64,000 nucleotides of DNA from Mycobacterium colombiense (GCF_001953985.1 NZ_MBEI01000043.1:38196-102195); one strand, 5' to 3'. Positions 7,691-17,331 are shown, counted from the stretch's first letter. The notes: generated from the letters alone by a model not told the origin. A program made the numbers and translations.

Positions 7691-9261
7691 CGTGACCTCC
7701 GCCGTTTCCGCCGATCCCGCAGCGACACCCACGCCGCTCGGCAGTCCGCCACCCCGTCGGCGGGCAAGCCCAGGCCGTCGATCAGCACGCGGCGGTCGAC
7801 GACGTCGAGCGCCTTCTCGATCTCGTTGGCCTTCAGCAGCAGGTCCACATCGCAGGCGAGTTCGGCATCGGCGTGCGCCGGCGCGGGGATGGGCAGCTGC
7901 TCGGCCTCGCGGGGCTCGAGCTCCAGCACGCCGCCACCGTAGCTGCGGCCCATGATCTCGGCGAAGGCGAACGTCACGCTGTTGTGGAACGCGGCGGCCA
8001 GCGCGGCCGGTTCGACCCGGGCGGTCAGGCGCACCCGGTGCACGGTGTCGGTGCTCGTGGCCGCCGCGGCGTTGGCGGTCAGCCGCGGCGCCCGGTGGAT
8101 CTGGCGCAGCAGGAACAGGTCGGGCACCCACAGCGACGGCGTGACCCACCACGGCTTGCGGATCGAGCACTTGTAGCCGCGGTGCACCCCGGCCGCCTCG
8201 CCGGCGCGGATGTGGGCTCTTAACGCTGGATCGGCCGGTTGGGGCGGCGCGTTGAGCAGCCAGCTGCGCTGCCCGGCGGCGAGATCGGTTGCGCGGCAAT
8301 CGGTGTCGTAGACGAGCCCGGACAGCTGGGCGCTGCGCGAGACCAGCGGGACGCAGTGCGGCCGCAACCCCAGCTCGCCGGCCTGGGCGTCGGTGAAGGT
8401 GAAGAAGGCGTTGCGTCCGGTCACGATGCCGACGTCGACCTCGGCGACCGATCCGAGCCGGGTCAGGCTGCCCGAGCTTCTGAGCCCCCGCAGCAGCCGG
8501 ATCGCGGCGGGGTCCAGAAAGTACTTGGTCCACTTCTCGTCCTCGTGTAAGAGCGCCGGCGCCGATGCGACGTCCAGGTCGGCCTCAGCCAGGGCGTCGG
8601 CGTCCCCGAGGTGGACGGTGCGGATGCGCGCGGGGCCGGTGCCGACGACACCGCAGAACAACACGACCTCCTGCAGGATGCCGTCGAACACCAGGCGCTC
8701 GAAGGTCAGCAGGGTGATCTCGCGGAACCGGCTCAGCAGGAAGTCGCGCAGCTGCGCGGCGTAGGTGACCTGCAGCAGCTCGGCCGGCAGCACCAGGCCT
8801 ACCCGTCCGCCGTCGCGCGCCAGCACGGTGCTCGCCACCACGAACGGGACCCAGGCGTTGGTCAGCCGGGTGGGCCGCAGACCCTCGCGCCGCATCAGGT
8901 CCAGCGCCGGGTCGCGCTGCCGCGACGACCAGTTGCCGAACCGGATGTAGGGCGGGTTGCCGGCGACCCCGTCCCAGCCGCCGGCCTCGGCGGTGGCGAG
9001 CCAGGCGAACAGGCTCTCGGCGTCGACGGGAGCGAACCGGCGGGACTTGGCCGCCTCGTCGGCGATCAGCTCGACGCCGCGGACCTGGTCGCTGAGCCGG
9101 GCCAGCTCGCGCAGGATGGCGCCGTCGCCGCAGGAGGGTTCGACGATCTTGGGCCCCGCCGCGCGGACCCAGGCGGCCAGGAAGCGGGCCACCGGCGCCG
9201 GGGTGTAATAGCCGCCGCGGACCTTGTCGGCCGAGGCCGTCGCCTTGCCCGCGAACTTCAT
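7687..9261 (-). CDS. mamA: Adenine-specific DNA methyltransferase MamA
   Basis: A 524-residue N6-adenine methyltransferase. Motif I (EPSCGDGAIL, residues 41-50) binds S-adenosylmethionine and motif IV NPPY (residues 102-105) is catalytic. The N-terminal GGYYTPAPVA motif is typical of gamma-class type IIG/solitary enzymes. It corresponds to Rv3263, which from published work methylates CTGGAG/CTCCAG and changes promoter activity. There is no restriction endonuclease gene next to it, which fits a solitary regulatory methylase. It starts 10 bp after fbiB and overlaps nudix by 4 bp. Confidence 0.9.
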   Translation of the reverse strand: MKFAGKATASADKVRGGYYTPAPVARFLAAWVRAAGPKIVEPSCGDGAILRELARLSDQVRGVELIADEAAKSRRFAPVDAESLFAWLATAEAGGWDGVAGNPPYIRFGNWSSRQRDPALDLMRREGLRPTRLTNAWVPFVVASTVLARDGGRVGLVLPAELLQVTYAAQLRDFLLSRFREITLLTFERLVFDGILQEVVLFCGVVGTGPARIRTVHLGDADALAEADLDVASAPALLHEDEKWTKYFLDPAAIRLLRGLRSSGSLTRLGSVAEVDVGIVTGRNAFFTFTDAQAGELGLRPHCVPLVSRSAQLSGLVYDTDCRATDLAAGQRSWLLNAPPQPADPALRAHIRAGEAAGVHRGYKCSIRKPWWVTPSLWVPDLFLLRQIHRAPRLTANAAAATSTDTVHRVRLTARVEPAALAAAFHNSVTFAFAEIMGRSYGGGVLELEPREAEQLPIPAPAHADAELACDVDLLLKANEIEKALDVVDRRVLIDGLGLPADGVADCRAAWVSLRDRRKRRRSR

Positions 9262-9271
9262 GGGCTCAGTA

Positions 9272-10624
9272 TTACTTGCGGATCAGCAGATCACCGGGGT
9301 CTGCCGGATCGCGCGGCCCGGCCGGGTCGGCGGCATAGCCGATGGCGATGGCGCCCAACGGCTCCCAGTCGGCGGGCAGTTCGAGCTCGGCGCGCACCAG
9401 GTCGGCGGCGAAGATCGTCGAGCCGATCCAGCAGCTGCCCAGCCCGCGCACCGCCAGCGCGACCAGCAGAGCCTGCACGGCCGCGCCGACCGCGACGGTG
9501 AACATGGTGTGCTCGGCCTCGGTGCGGGCGGCGTCGGGATAGGCGTGGGCGCCGTCGGGCACCAGGATCGGGATGACGACTTCGGGCGCGTCGTAGAGGA
9601 TCTGGCCGCGCGCGACCCGGCGGTCGATGGAGTCGGCGGGCCGGCCGTCACCGGCGAGGTCGGCGCGCCACTTGTCCTTCATGCGGTCCAGCAGCCGGGT
9701 CCGGGTGGCCGGGGTGCGCAGCCAGACGAACCGCACCGGGCGGGTGTGGTGCGGCGCCGGTGCGGTCAGCGCCTCGGCGACGGCGGCCTCCAGCAGATCG
9801 GCCGGCACCGGCTCGGCGCTGAACCGGCGCACCGATCGGCGCAGCAGCTGCGCCTCGCGCCGGCCCATCTCCACGGCCTCGGCGGTGCCAAGCCAGAACA
9901 GGTCTTCGGTGCCCGGCCGCAGCAACTGCCGCGCCGTGGAGCCGTCGTCGGTCACGGACAGGCCGCGCACCACCGCCACCGGCATCGCGGTCAGTTTGCC
10001 CTTGACCAGATCGGCGGCCGCGGCGATCTCGTCGGCGATCGCGACCTCGGTGACCAGCAGCTCGTTGCCGTGCTGATCGACGGCCCCCGAATAGCCGTGC
10101 AGCACAGCCAGACCCGCCGCGCCCACGGCCGCGTCGGTCTGGCCGTTGCGCCACGCGCGGCCCATCGTGTCGGTGATGACCACGGCGACCTCGACGCCGA
10201 GCCGCTCGCGCAGCCCGGCGCGCAGCGCCGCGGCGCTGCCGTCCGGGTCGACCGGCAGCAGCGCCAGCTCGTCGCGGCCGACGTTGGATCCGTCCACGCC
10301 GGCGGCGGCCTGCACCAGGCCGATCCGGTTCTCGGTGATCAGGGTTCGGCCCTTGCGGGCGAGCACCCGGACGGCTTCGTCGTCGACCAGCTTGCGCCTC
10401 AGCTCGTCGCGCTCCTCGGGATCCCGCGGCGCCGGCACCAGCCGGCCCTCGCACTTGGACACCGCCTTGCTGGTGACCACGACGACGTCGCCGTCGCGCA
10501 GCCACGGCGCGGCCGCGGCGACGGCGGCGCCCAGATCGTCGCCCGGCCGGAACTCGGGCAGCCCGGCGACGGGCAGGATTTCGATGGCGGCGGCGCTGCC
10601 GTGCTCGCCCGGCGGAGAGGTCAC
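9272..10624 (-). CDS. fbiB: Coenzyme F420:L-glutamate ligase / dehydro-F420 reductase
   Basis: A 450-residue fusion. The N-terminal half (to about residue 245) is the CofE-type ligase that adds gamma-linked glutamates, with motifs [14 protein letters not shown] and [13 protein letters not shown]. The C-terminal half is an FMN-binding nitroreductase-like domain ([10 protein letters not shown], then [10 protein letters not shown]), which in mycobacteria reduces dehydro-F420-0. It follows fbiA with a 4-bp overlap. F420 made here may serve luciferase-like enzymes such as the one at 33177-34280. Confidence 0.95.
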   Translation of the reverse strand: MTSPPGEHGSAAAIEILPVAGLPEFRPGDDLGAAVAAAAPWLRDGDVVVVTSKAVSKCEGRLVPAPRDPEERDELRRKLVDDEAVRVLARKGRTLITENRIGLVQAAAGVDGSNVGRDELALLPVDPDGSAAALRAGLRERLGVEVAVVITDTMGRAWRNGQTDAAVGAAGLAVLHGYSGAVDQHGNELLVTEVAIADEIAAAADLVKGKLTAMPVAVVRGLSVTDDGSTARQLLRPGTEDLFWLGTAEAVEMGRREAQLLRRSVRRFSAEPVPADLLEAAVAEALTAPAPHHTRPVRFVWLRTPATRTRLLDRMKDKWRADLAGDGRPADSIDRRVARGQILYDAPEVVIPILVPDGAHAYPDAARTEAEHTMFTVAVGAAVQALLVALAVRGLGSCWIGSTIFAADLVRAELELPADWEPLGAIAIGYAADPAGPRDPADPGDLLIRK

Positions 10625-11616
10625 GGACCCACCCCCGCGAGGTCCAGCCCGGCCCGGACCATCTCGGCCGTCGCCGCCGGGTCGGTCATCACCAGGGGCA
10701 CCGAGCGCACCTTGACGCCGTCGATGTCGGCATGGTCGTCCTCGCTCACCAGCCAGCCGTCCAGGATGCCGGTGTCGCGGCGCGCGCCGTAGTGGCGGCC
10801 GACCGCCTCCGCGGTCGATTCCACCCCGATCACGGACAGGCAGGCATCGGCCATGCCGCGCAATGGCTTTCCACCGATGATCGGCGAGTACCCGACGATC
10901 GGTGCGCGCGCCGCGCGCAACGCTCCGCGAATGCCGGGGACGGCCAGGATGGCGCCGACGCTCACCACCGGGTTCGACGGCGCCAGCAGGATCACGTCGG
11001 CGTCCGCGATGGCCGCCGTGGCATCAGTTGTGGCGGCCGCCTTTTCGGCGCCGACGAAGGCGAAGCTGTGCGTGGGCACCTGGGCCCGGTAGCGGACCCA
11101 CCACTCCTGGAAGTGGATGGCCCGCCGGCTGCCGTCGTCGGGATCGGTTATCACCACGTGGGTCTCGCACCGATCGTCGCTGGCGGGCAGCAGCCGCGCG
11201 CCGGGTTGCCAACGGTCGCACAGCGCCGTGGTGATCTGCGACAGGGGGTAGCCGGCGTTGAGCATCTGGGTGCGCACCAGGTGGGTGCCCAGGTCACGGT
11301 CGCCGAGCCCGAACCAGTCCGGCTGCACGCCGTAGCGCGCCAATTCCTCTTTGGCGTGCCAAGTTTCGTTCCGGTGACCCCACCCTCGCTCCGGATCTAC
11401 ACCTCCACCTAAGGTGTACATGCAGGTGTCCAAATCGGGGCAGACTCGCAGTCCGTGGATCCAGGCGTCATCGCCAATGTTGACGATCGCCGTCAGCTCG
11501 TGACTGCCGGCCTCCGGGCGCCGTTGCGATTGAAACTGACCGAGCCCGAACAGCTGTTGAACCCCCAGCAGGAAGCGGGCGCCGCCAACCCCACCGACCA
11601 GAACGGTGACCTTCAC
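10621..11616 (-). CDS. fbiA: F420 biosynthesis phospho-lactate/PEP transferase
   Basis: The GTG at 11614-11616 gives a 331-residue protein beginning [18 protein letters not shown], the canonical CofD/FbiA start; an upstream in-frame extension to 11751 has no family similarity and was not used. FbiA joins the activated phosphoenolpyruvate moiety to the deazaflavin Fo, giving dehydro-F420-0. Conserved segments include [13 protein letters not shown] and [12 protein letters not shown]. It heads the minus-strand unit fbiA-fbiB-mamA-nudix and diverges from whiB2. Confidence 0.95.
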   Translation of the reverse strand: MKVTVLVGGVGGARFLLGVQQLFGLGQFQSQRRPEAGSHELTAIVNIGDDAWIHGLRVCPDLDTCMYTLGGGVDPERGWGHRNETWHAKEELARYGVQPDWFGLGDRDLGTHLVRTQMLNAGYPLSQITTALCDRWQPGARLLPASDDRCETHVVITDPDDGSRRAIHFQEWWVRYRAQVPTHSFAFVGAEKAAATTDATAAIADADVILLAPSNPVVSVGAILAVPGIRGALRAARAPIVGYSPIIGGKPLRGMADACLSVIGVESTAEAVGRHYGARRDTGILDGWLVSEDDHADIDGVKVRSVPLVMTDPAATAEMVRAGLDLAGVGP

Positions 11617-11978
11617 ATTGCACGACAGTACTGCCCGGCCGCAGTGCTGTGACGGGCCCATTGGGGGTGCCTCAAAGTTGCGGTTCCCCAGCGGTTGTGG
11701 GCAACGCGTGGGAAAGTTGAGGGCCGTGTGATCGACACGCCGAACGCCCAAAACAACAGAAACGCCGAAATTCGATCACGAGATGGTATGGAAATGCGCC
11801 GAAGTGCTTGACCCGGCAGATCAACCCGTGTCTAATCACAACAGTGTCATTTCCCGGTTGGCCGGCCGACTCCGGTGTCGCAGACCGAGATTCGATCACT
11901 TGTTCGAATTGTCTGTACATCAGAACAGTGGGAAACCAATCACACTCTCTCAATCAAGCTGAGGAGGCGGACGACCGT
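11617..11978. other. Divergent intergenic region between fbiA and whiB2
   Basis: About 360 bp without a supported gene. It contains the sigma-A-like promoter listed separately (11808-11836), an approximately 136-nt leader for whiB2, and must also hold the fbiA promoter, which I could not pin down. An in-frame extension of whiB2 to 11808 would start inside the -35 box, so it is treated as non-coding. Confidence 0.7.
11808..11836 (+). promoter_or_regulatory. Sigma-A-like promoter upstream of whiB2
   Basis: TTGACC at 11808-11813 (5 of 6 to consensus) and TCTAAT at 11831-11836 (5 of 6) are separated by exactly 17 bp. Transcription would start near 11843 and leave a leader of about 136 nt before the whiB2 ATG. 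No other promoter in the window matches consensus this well. Confidence 0.6.
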
Positions 11979-12344
11979 ATGTCTTACGAAACTTTTCGAA
12001 GCGCCATGGCGAGCACGCCGCACACCGACATCGACCCGGCACTGGACCGCCCCGCTCGGCCGCATTTGACCGTGGTTCCTGATGCGCCAATCGCTTTCGA
12101 GCCCGAGCCCTTGCCGGAGCCGGCCGCCGACCAGTGGCAGGACCGCGCGCTGTGCGCCCAGACCGACCCCGAGGCCTTCTTCCCGGAAAAGGGTGGTTCC
12201 ACCCGCGAGGCGAAGAAGATCTGCCTGGGTTGCGAGGTGCGTCATGAGTGCCTCGAGTACGCCCTCGAGCACGACGAGCGCTTCGGTATCTGGGGCGGTT
12301 TGTCCGAACGCGAGCGCCGCCGCCTCAAGCGCGGCATAATCTGA
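11979..12344 (+). CDS. whiB2: WhiB2 iron-sulfur regulator of cell division
   Basis: The ATG at 11979 is preceded by a strong GAGGAGG (11961-11967) and gives a 121-residue protein. Four cysteines (C59, C82, C85, C91) in the order C...CxxC...C ligate a [4Fe-4S] cluster, followed by the GIWGG turn (103-107) and a basic C-terminal tail (RERRRLKRG). WhiB2 (WhmD in M. smegmatis) is needed for septation. M. tuberculosis annotation uses a later start, near residue 33 here; the ribosome-binding site favours the ATG chosen. Confidence 0.93.
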   Translation: MSYETFRSAMASTPHTDIDPALDRPARPHLTVVPDAPIAFEPEPLPEPAADQWQDRALCAQTDPEAFFPEKGGSTREAKKICLGCEVRHECLEYALEHDERFGIWGGLSERERRRLKRGII

Positions 12345-12360
12345 CCCATCCTGATCGCAA

Positions 12361-12398
12361 CGCGCGCTGAGCGTTAAGCCTCCAGCGTTCAACGCGCG
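12361..12398. terminator. Putative bidirectional terminator hairpin
   Basis: A 15-bp stem, 12361-12375 with 12384-12398, with one C-A mismatch and two G-T pairs and an 8-nt loop. It lies between the convergent whiB2 and the zincin-like gene. There is no T-run for the plus strand; an A-rich stretch at 12409-12414 gives a T-run only on the minus strand, before the hairpin in that direction. Confidence 0.4.
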
Positions 12399-12415
12399 AC
12401 GCGCAACGGAAAAAG

Positions 12416-12838
12416 CTATTCGTCGTCGATCGTCGGATCGATGACCGACGGCTCAACGTCGAGATAGATGGCGACCTGGGCCACCAGGATTTCGTGCAGC
12501 AGGTCGCCGAGTTCGACGGTGTCTTTCGCCCGTCGCTCAATTGGCTTGCGGAACAACACAATTCGTGCCCGCGTGGAGTTGCCGCGGATGTCGACGCCGG
12601 CCGGGATCAACCGCGCCAGCGGGATCGGCCCATCGGCGATCACCTCGGGTGGCCACTGCACACTCTCGGGATCCTTGGCCGAGATGCGGGGAATCTCGTC
12701 GACCGCCACGTCCAGTTCGGCCAGCCGGTCCTGCCAGCTCCGCTCGATGGGCTCGTAGGCCTCCAGCACCGCCATGTCGAACCGCTCGGCGCGGCTGCGC
12801 CACCCCGGTACGGTCGGCGGCAACAGCGGGCCGCGCAT
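12416..12838 (-). CDS. Zincin-like metallopeptidase family protein (Rv3259-like)
   Basis: Starting at ATG 12838 the product is 140 residues and opens MRGPLLPPTVPGWRSR, as I recall for Rv3259; an upstream in-frame start at 12961 would add 41 basic, low-complexity residues. The family is described as a zincin-like fold (PF06262). The segment LLHEILVAQ sits where HExxH would be expected, and the second His is replaced by Val, so classical zinc peptidase activity is doubtful. Function unknown. Confidence 0.8.
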   Translation of the reverse strand: MRGPLLPPTVPGWRSRAERFDMAVLEAYEPIERSWQDRLAELDVAVDEIPRISAKDPESVQWPPEVIADGPIPLARLIPAGVDIRGNSTRARIVLFRKPIERRAKDTVELGDLLHEILVAQVAIYLDVEPSVIDPTIDDE

Positions 12839-13026
12839 ATCGCGGCCCCTGCGAAAGAGTCGATGGCTAGCGGTCCGCCGCGGAGCCGAACCGTCGGAAA
12901 ACCGATCTCTTCGCGGGGAGCTGCGCGAATCGCCCACGCGCCGATGGTAACGGTTGCACATCGAGGGCCCGGGAGTTGCGCGTGTCCGGCGCTTCGGCGG
13001 CGTTTGCGCACGATAGCCTTTCGAGC

Positions 13027-13461
13027 GTGAACGTTCCCCGTCGCTGTTGCCGGCCCGGGTGCCCGCACTACGCCGTGGCGACCCTGACGTTCGTCTATTC
13101 GGACTCGACGGCAGTCGTCGGTCCGTTGGCGACCGCGCGGGAACCGCATTCCTGGGACTTGTGCGTCAACCATGCCGGCCGGATCACCGCGCCCCGCGGG
13201 TGGGAGCTGGTGCGCCATGCCGGCCCGCTGCCCACCCATCCGGACGAGGACGACTTGGTCGCCCTGGCCGACGCGGTGCGCCGGGGCGGCGATCGCGGCG
13301 CGCCGTACGCGGCGACACCGGTAAGCGGCTTCGCCGACGCGCACATCCATCACGCCGGGTCTCAGGCCACCGCGCCCAGCAGCAGCCTGCTGGCACCGCC
13401 CGAGCATCGCTCCGGACGGCGCCGCGGACATCTGCGGGTGTTGCCCGATCCCAGTGACTAG
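13027..13461 (+). CDS. DUF3499 family protein
   Basis: From GTG 13027 the product is 144 residues and begins MNVPRRCCRPGC; an earlier in-frame start at 12976 is possible. The Cys-rich opening (C7, C8, C12) and a later Cys in SWDLCVNHAG look like a small metal-binding site. Conserved segments FVYSDSTAVVGPL and TAPRGWELVRH identify the actinobacterial DUF3499 family (Rv3258c). It sits between whiB2 and pmmA, as in M. tuberculosis. Function unknown. Confidence 0.85.
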   Translation: MNVPRRCCRPGCPHYAVATLTFVYSDSTAVVGPLATAREPHSWDLCVNHAGRITAPRGWELVRHAGPLPTHPDEDDLVALADAVRRGGDRGAPYAATPVSGFADAHIHHAGSQATAPSSSLLAPPEHRSGRRRGHLRVLPDPSD

Positions 13462-13580
13462 TGCGTGGCGACCCGCGGCGCTGACCGACCGGACGCGAAA
13501 TCCCCACGCACCGCGGCGGCTCCAGTTCTCCGCGGCCCGATAGGCTGACGGCCAAGAGTTCACGTCGTCAGGAGTCCCGC

Positions 13581-14978
13581 ATGTCTCGGCCCGCCGCGAC
13601 TGTCCACCGTGTCGTCAAGGCTTACGACGTGCGTGGGCTAGTCGGCGAAGAGCTCGACCAGCCGCTGGTCACCGATCTCGGCGCAGCCTTCGCCAAACTC
13701 ATGCGCGGCGAGGGCGCCCGCCAGGTCGTGATCGGCCACGACATGCGCGACAGTTCACCCACGCTGGCCGCCGCGTTCGCCGCCGGCGTGACCAACCAGG
13801 GACTGGATGTGGTGCGCATCGGCCTGGCGTCCACCGATCAGCTCTACTTCGCCTCCGGGCTGCTGGACTGCCCCGGCGCCATGTTCACCGCGAGCCACAA
13901 CCCGGCGGCCTACAACGGCATCAAGCTGTGCCGGGCGGGGGCCAAACCGGTCGGCGCCGAGACCGGCCTGCGCGTGGTCGCCGATGACGTGATCGCCGGC
14001 GTCGAGGGTTACGACGGGACACCGGGCAGCGTGAGCGATCGCGACGTGCTGGCCGACTACGGACAGTTCCTGCGATCGCTGGTGAACACCTCCGGGCTCC
14101 GCCCGCTGCGGGTGGCCGTGGACGCCGGCAACGGCATGGCCGGTCTGACGACGCCCGCCGTCCTCGGCCCGATCGGCTCGATCACGTTGGAGCCGTTGTA
14201 CTTCGAGCTCGACGGCTCGTTTCCCAATCACGAGGCCAACCCGCTCGACCCCGCCAACCTGGTGGACCTGCAGGCCTATGTGCGTGAGACCGGCGCCGAC
14301 ATCGGGCTGGCCTTCGACGGCGACGCCGACCGCTGCTTTGTGGTCGACGAACGCGGCAACCCGGTGTCGCCGTCGACGGTGACCAGCCTGGTGGCCGCCC
14401 GCGAGCTGGGCCGCGAGATCGGCGCGACGATCATCCACAACGTGATCACCTCGCGCGCGGTGCCCGAACTCGTCGCCGAACGCGGCGGCACGCCGCTGCG
14501 GTCCCGGGTGGGGCACTCCTATATCAAGGCGCTGATGGCCGACACCGGCGCGATCTTCGGCGGTGAGCATTCGGCGCACTACTACTTCCGCGACTTCTGG
14601 GGCGCCGACTCCGGGATGCTGGCGGCGCTGTACGTGCTGGCCGCGCTCGGCGAGCAGGACCGCCCGCTGTCGGAGGTCACCGCGGACTACCAGCGCTACG
14701 AATCGTCCGGCGAAATCAACTTCACGGTTTCCGACGCCGGGCAGTGCACCGAGGCGGTGCTGAAGTCGTTCGGCACCCGGATTCACTCCCTCGACCACGT
14801 GGACGGGGTCACGGCCGACCTGGGCGACGGCAGCTGGTTCAACCTGCGCAGCTCCAACACCGAGCCGTTGCTGCGGCTGAACGTGGAGGCCCGCACGGCC
14901 GAGGACGTGGCCGCGGTCGTCGCCCAGATCAGTGCCGAAATCGCCACGACGACCTCGGGCGTGAAGGCCGCGACGTGA
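13581..14978 (+). CDS. pmmA: Phosphomannomutase / phosphoglucomutase
   Basis: A 465-residue alpha-D-phosphohexomutase. The phosphoserine loop TASHNP has Ser105, the metal loop DGDADR is at 246-251, the sugar-specificity loop GGEHSAHYY follows, and the phosphate-binding RSSNTEP is near the C-terminus. It interconverts mannose-6-phosphate and mannose-1-phosphate, feeding the guanylyltransferase encoded at 5984-7075. It is the first gene of pmmA-tobH-manA and corresponds to Rv3257c. Confidence 0.95.
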   Translation: MSRPAATVHRVVKAYDVRGLVGEELDQPLVTDLGAAFAKLMRGEGARQVVIGHDMRDSSPTLAAAFAAGVTNQGLDVVRIGLASTDQLYFASGLLDCPGAMFTASHNPAAYNGIKLCRAGAKPVGAETGLRVVADDVIAGVEGYDGTPGSVSDRDVLADYGQFLRSLVNTSGLRPLRVAVDAGNGMAGLTTPAVLGPIGSITLEPLYFELDGSFPNHEANPLDPANLVDLQAYVRETGADIGLAFDGDADRCFVVDERGNPVSPSTVTSLVAARELGREIGATIIHNVITSRAVPELVAERGGTPLRSRVGHSYIKALMADTGAIFGGEHSAHYYFRDFWGADSGMLAALYVLAALGEQDRPLSEVTADYQRYESSGEINFTVSDAGQCTEAVLKSFGTRIHSLDHVDGVTADLGDGSWFNLRSSNTEPLLRLNVEARTAEDVAAVVAQISAEIATTTSGVKAAT

Positions 14979-16096
14979 ACGCCACCCGGTCGATCGATCT
15001 CGAGGACACCGAGGGCCTGCTGGCCGCCGACCGTGACGGCCTGCTGCGCGCCGTGTCCTCGGCCGGTGCCCAGGTGCGTGCGGTGGCCGCGGCGGTCGAC
15101 GAGGGTGCGCTGGACCCGCTGCGCGCCGACGATCGTCCGCGCAGCGTCATCTGGGTGGCCGGGCGCGGTACCGCCGAGACGGCCGGGGCGATGCTGGCCG
15201 CCACGCTGGGGGGATCGGCCTCGCAGCCGTTCACGCTGACCGTTGAGGCGCCGCCATGGGTGGGCCCGCTCGACGTGCTGATCATCGCCGGCGACGATCC
15301 CGGTGATCCCGCGCTGGTCGCCGCCGCGGCGACCGGCGTGCGCCGCGGCGCCCGGGTGGTGGTGGCCGCGACGTTCGAGGGCCCGCTGCGCGATTCCACC
15401 GCGGGGCGAGTGGCGGTGCTGTCGCCCCGGCTGTCGGTGCCCGACGAATTCGGCCTGTGCCGGTATCTGGCCGCCGGGCTGGCCGTGCTGCACGCCGTCG
15501 ACCCGCGCCCGAGCGTCGACCTGGCGTTGCTGGCCGACGAGCTGGACGCCGAGGCGCTGCGCAACAGCGCCGCCCGCGAGTTGTTCACCAACCCGGCCAA
15601 GACCCTGGCCGCACGGATCGGCGAGCGCCAGGTGGCGCTGGCCGGCGACAGCGCCGCCACGCTGGCGCTGGCCCGGCACGGCAGCTCGACGCTGCTGCGG
15701 ATCGCGCACCAGGTCACCGCGGCCACCTGCCTGGCCGACGCCGTCGTCGCCCTGCGCTCGGGAGCGTCGGCCGGTTTCGGGGCCGGCTTCGGAGATCCGG
15801 ACGCCGCCCTGTTCCACGACGAAGAGATCGATGGACCGCTGCCGCAGCGACTGCGGGTGCTGGCGCTCACGCTGGCCGCCGAGCGCACTGTGGTGGCCGC
15901 CCGGCTGGCCGGCTTGAGCGACGCCGATCTGGTTGCTGCCGAGGACGTGCCCGAGGGGCCGGATGCGGCCGGGGGTCCGATCGGGTCCGACGGTTCCCGC
16001 GGGTCGGCCGGTGCTCAGCGCCCCGAGCAGCAACTGGCAGTATTGGCCCTCCGGCTGGAAATGGCCGCGGTTTATATGCGACTGGTGCGGGGATAG
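14975..16096 (+). CDS. TobH/SIS-domain phosphosugar isomerase-like protein
   Basis: The GTG at 14975 overlaps the pmmA stop (GTGA), giving a 373-residue protein. It has the layout of SIS-fold sugar isomerases (VIWVAGRGTAETAGAML, then LIIAGDDPGDPALV) but lacks a clear catalytic signature. The family is annotated TobH or Rv3256c-like. Its place between pmmA and manA suggests a role in mannose-phosphate metabolism, perhaps regulatory. Confidence 0.85.
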   Translation: MNATRSIDLEDTEGLLAADRDGLLRAVSSAGAQVRAVAAAVDEGALDPLRADDRPRSVIWVAGRGTAETAGAMLAATLGGSASQPFTLTVEAPPWVGPLDVLIIAGDDPGDPALVAAAATGVRRGARVVVAATFEGPLRDSTAGRVAVLSPRLSVPDEFGLCRYLAAGLAVLHAVDPRPSVDLALLADELDAEALRNSAARELFTNPAKTLAARIGERQVALAGDSAATLALARHGSSTLLRIAHQVTAATCLADAVVALRSGASAGFGAGFGDPDAALFHDEEIDGPLPQRLRVLALTLAAERTVVAARLAGLSDADLVAAEDVPEGPDAAGGPIGSDGSRGSAGAQRPEQQLAVLALRLEMAAVYMRLVRG

Positions 16097-16104
16097 ATAC
16101 AACA

Positions 16105-17331
16105 GTGGAACTGCTTCGCGGTGCCTTGAGAACGTACGCCTGGGGTTCGCGTACTGCCATCGCCGAATTCACCGAGCGTCCGGTGCCGGCGGCGCACCCC
16201 GAGGCGGAGCTCTGGTTCGGCGCGCACCCCGGCGATCCGGCCTGGCTGGAGACGGGCAACGGCGAGATCACGTTGCTCGAGGCGCTGGGCGACGACCCGG
16301 AGGGTCAGCTCGGGCCGGTGTCGCGGGCGCGCTTCGGGGACGTGCTGCCGTTCCTGGTGAAGGTGCTGGCCGCCGACGAGCCGCTGTCGCTGCAGGCCCA
16401 CCCGAGCGCCGCGCAGGCGGCCGAGGGGTACATGCGCGAGGAGCGGGTCGGCATCCCGCTGAACTCGCCGGTGCGCAACTACCGCGACATGTCGCACAAG
16501 CCCGAGCTGCTGGTGGCGCTGCATCCGTTCGAGGCGCTGGCCGGATTCCGTCAGGCCGCGCGCACCGTCGAGTTGTTGCGGGCTCTGGCCGTCTCCGACC
16601 TCGACCCCTACATCGACCTGCTGAACGACCAGTCCGACGCCGACGGCCTGCGCGCGCTGTTCACCACGTGGATCACCGCCCCGCAGCCCGACATCGACGT
16701 GCTGGTGACCGCCGTGCTGGACGGGGCCATCGCGTATGTCAGTTCGGGCGCAACCGAATTCGCCGCGGAGGCCAAGACGGTGCTCGAGCTCGGCGAACGC
16801 TATCCCGGTGACGCGGGCGTGCTGGCGGCGCTGCTGCTGAACCGCGTCAGCCTGGCGCCCGGCGAGGCCATCTTCGTCTCCGCCGGCAACCTGCACACCT
16901 ACCTGCGGGGCTTCGCCGTCGAGGTGATGGCCAACTCCGACAACGTGTTACGTGGCGGCCTGACCCCCAAGCACGTCGACGTGCCTGAGCTGCTGCGCGT
17001 GCTGGACTTCACGCCCACCACCGAGGAGCAACTGCGGCCGCGCATCCGCCGCGAGGGCTTCGGACTGATCTATGAGACACCGGCCGACGAGTTCGCCGTC
17101 GCGCTGCTGGAGCTCGACGACGAGTACGTCGGCCACGAGGTGGACGCGACGTGCACTCACGACGGTCCGCAGATCCTGTTGTGCAGCCAGGGTTGCACGA
17201 CGGTGCACGGCAAGTCCGGCTCTCTGACGCTGAAGCGGGGGATGGCCGCCTGGGTGGCCGCCGACGACGCCCCGATCCGGCTGGTCGCGCACGAACCCAC
17301 CAAGCTGTTCAGGGCGACGGTTGGGCTGTGA
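16105..17331 (+). CDS. manA: Mannose-6-phosphate isomerase, class I
   Basis: The GTG at 16105 gives a 408-residue zinc-dependent isomerase interconverting fructose-6-phosphate and mannose-6-phosphate. Type I motifs are HPEAELWFGAHP, the zinc ligands in LQAHPSAAQA and NLHTYLRG, and the catalytic region MANSDNVLRGGLTPKHVD. It starts 8 bp after the TobH-like gene. Its last 23 bp overlap the convergent FAD gene. Confidence 0.95.
   Translation: MELLRGALRTYAWGSRTAIAEFTERPVPAAHPEAELWFGAHPGDPAWLETGNGEITLLEALGDDPEGQLGPVSRARFGDVLPFLVKVLAADEPLSLQAHPSAAQAAEGYMREERVGIPLNSPVRNYRDMSHKPELLVALHPFEALAGFRQAARTVELLRALAVSDLDPYIDLLNDQSDADGLRALFTTWITAPQPDIDVLVTAVLDGAIAYVSSGATEFAAEAKTVLELGERYPGDAGVLAALLLNRVSLAPGEAIFVSAGNLHTYLRGFAVEVMANSDNVLRGGLTPKHVDVPELLRVLDFTPTTEEQLRPRIRREGFGLIYETPADEFAVALLELDDEYVGHEVDATCTHDGPQILLCSQGCTTVHGKSGSLTLKRGMAAWVAADDAPIRLVAHEPTKLFRATVGL

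Noticed and set aside
11617..11751. N-terminal extension of fbiA
   Set aside because: The extra 45 residues do not resemble FbiA, and the GTG at 11616 gives the family's expected length and opening motif.
11808..11978. N-terminal extension of whiB2
   Set aside because: It would begin inside the -35 box of the best promoter, and the ATG at 11979 has a strong ribosome-binding site.
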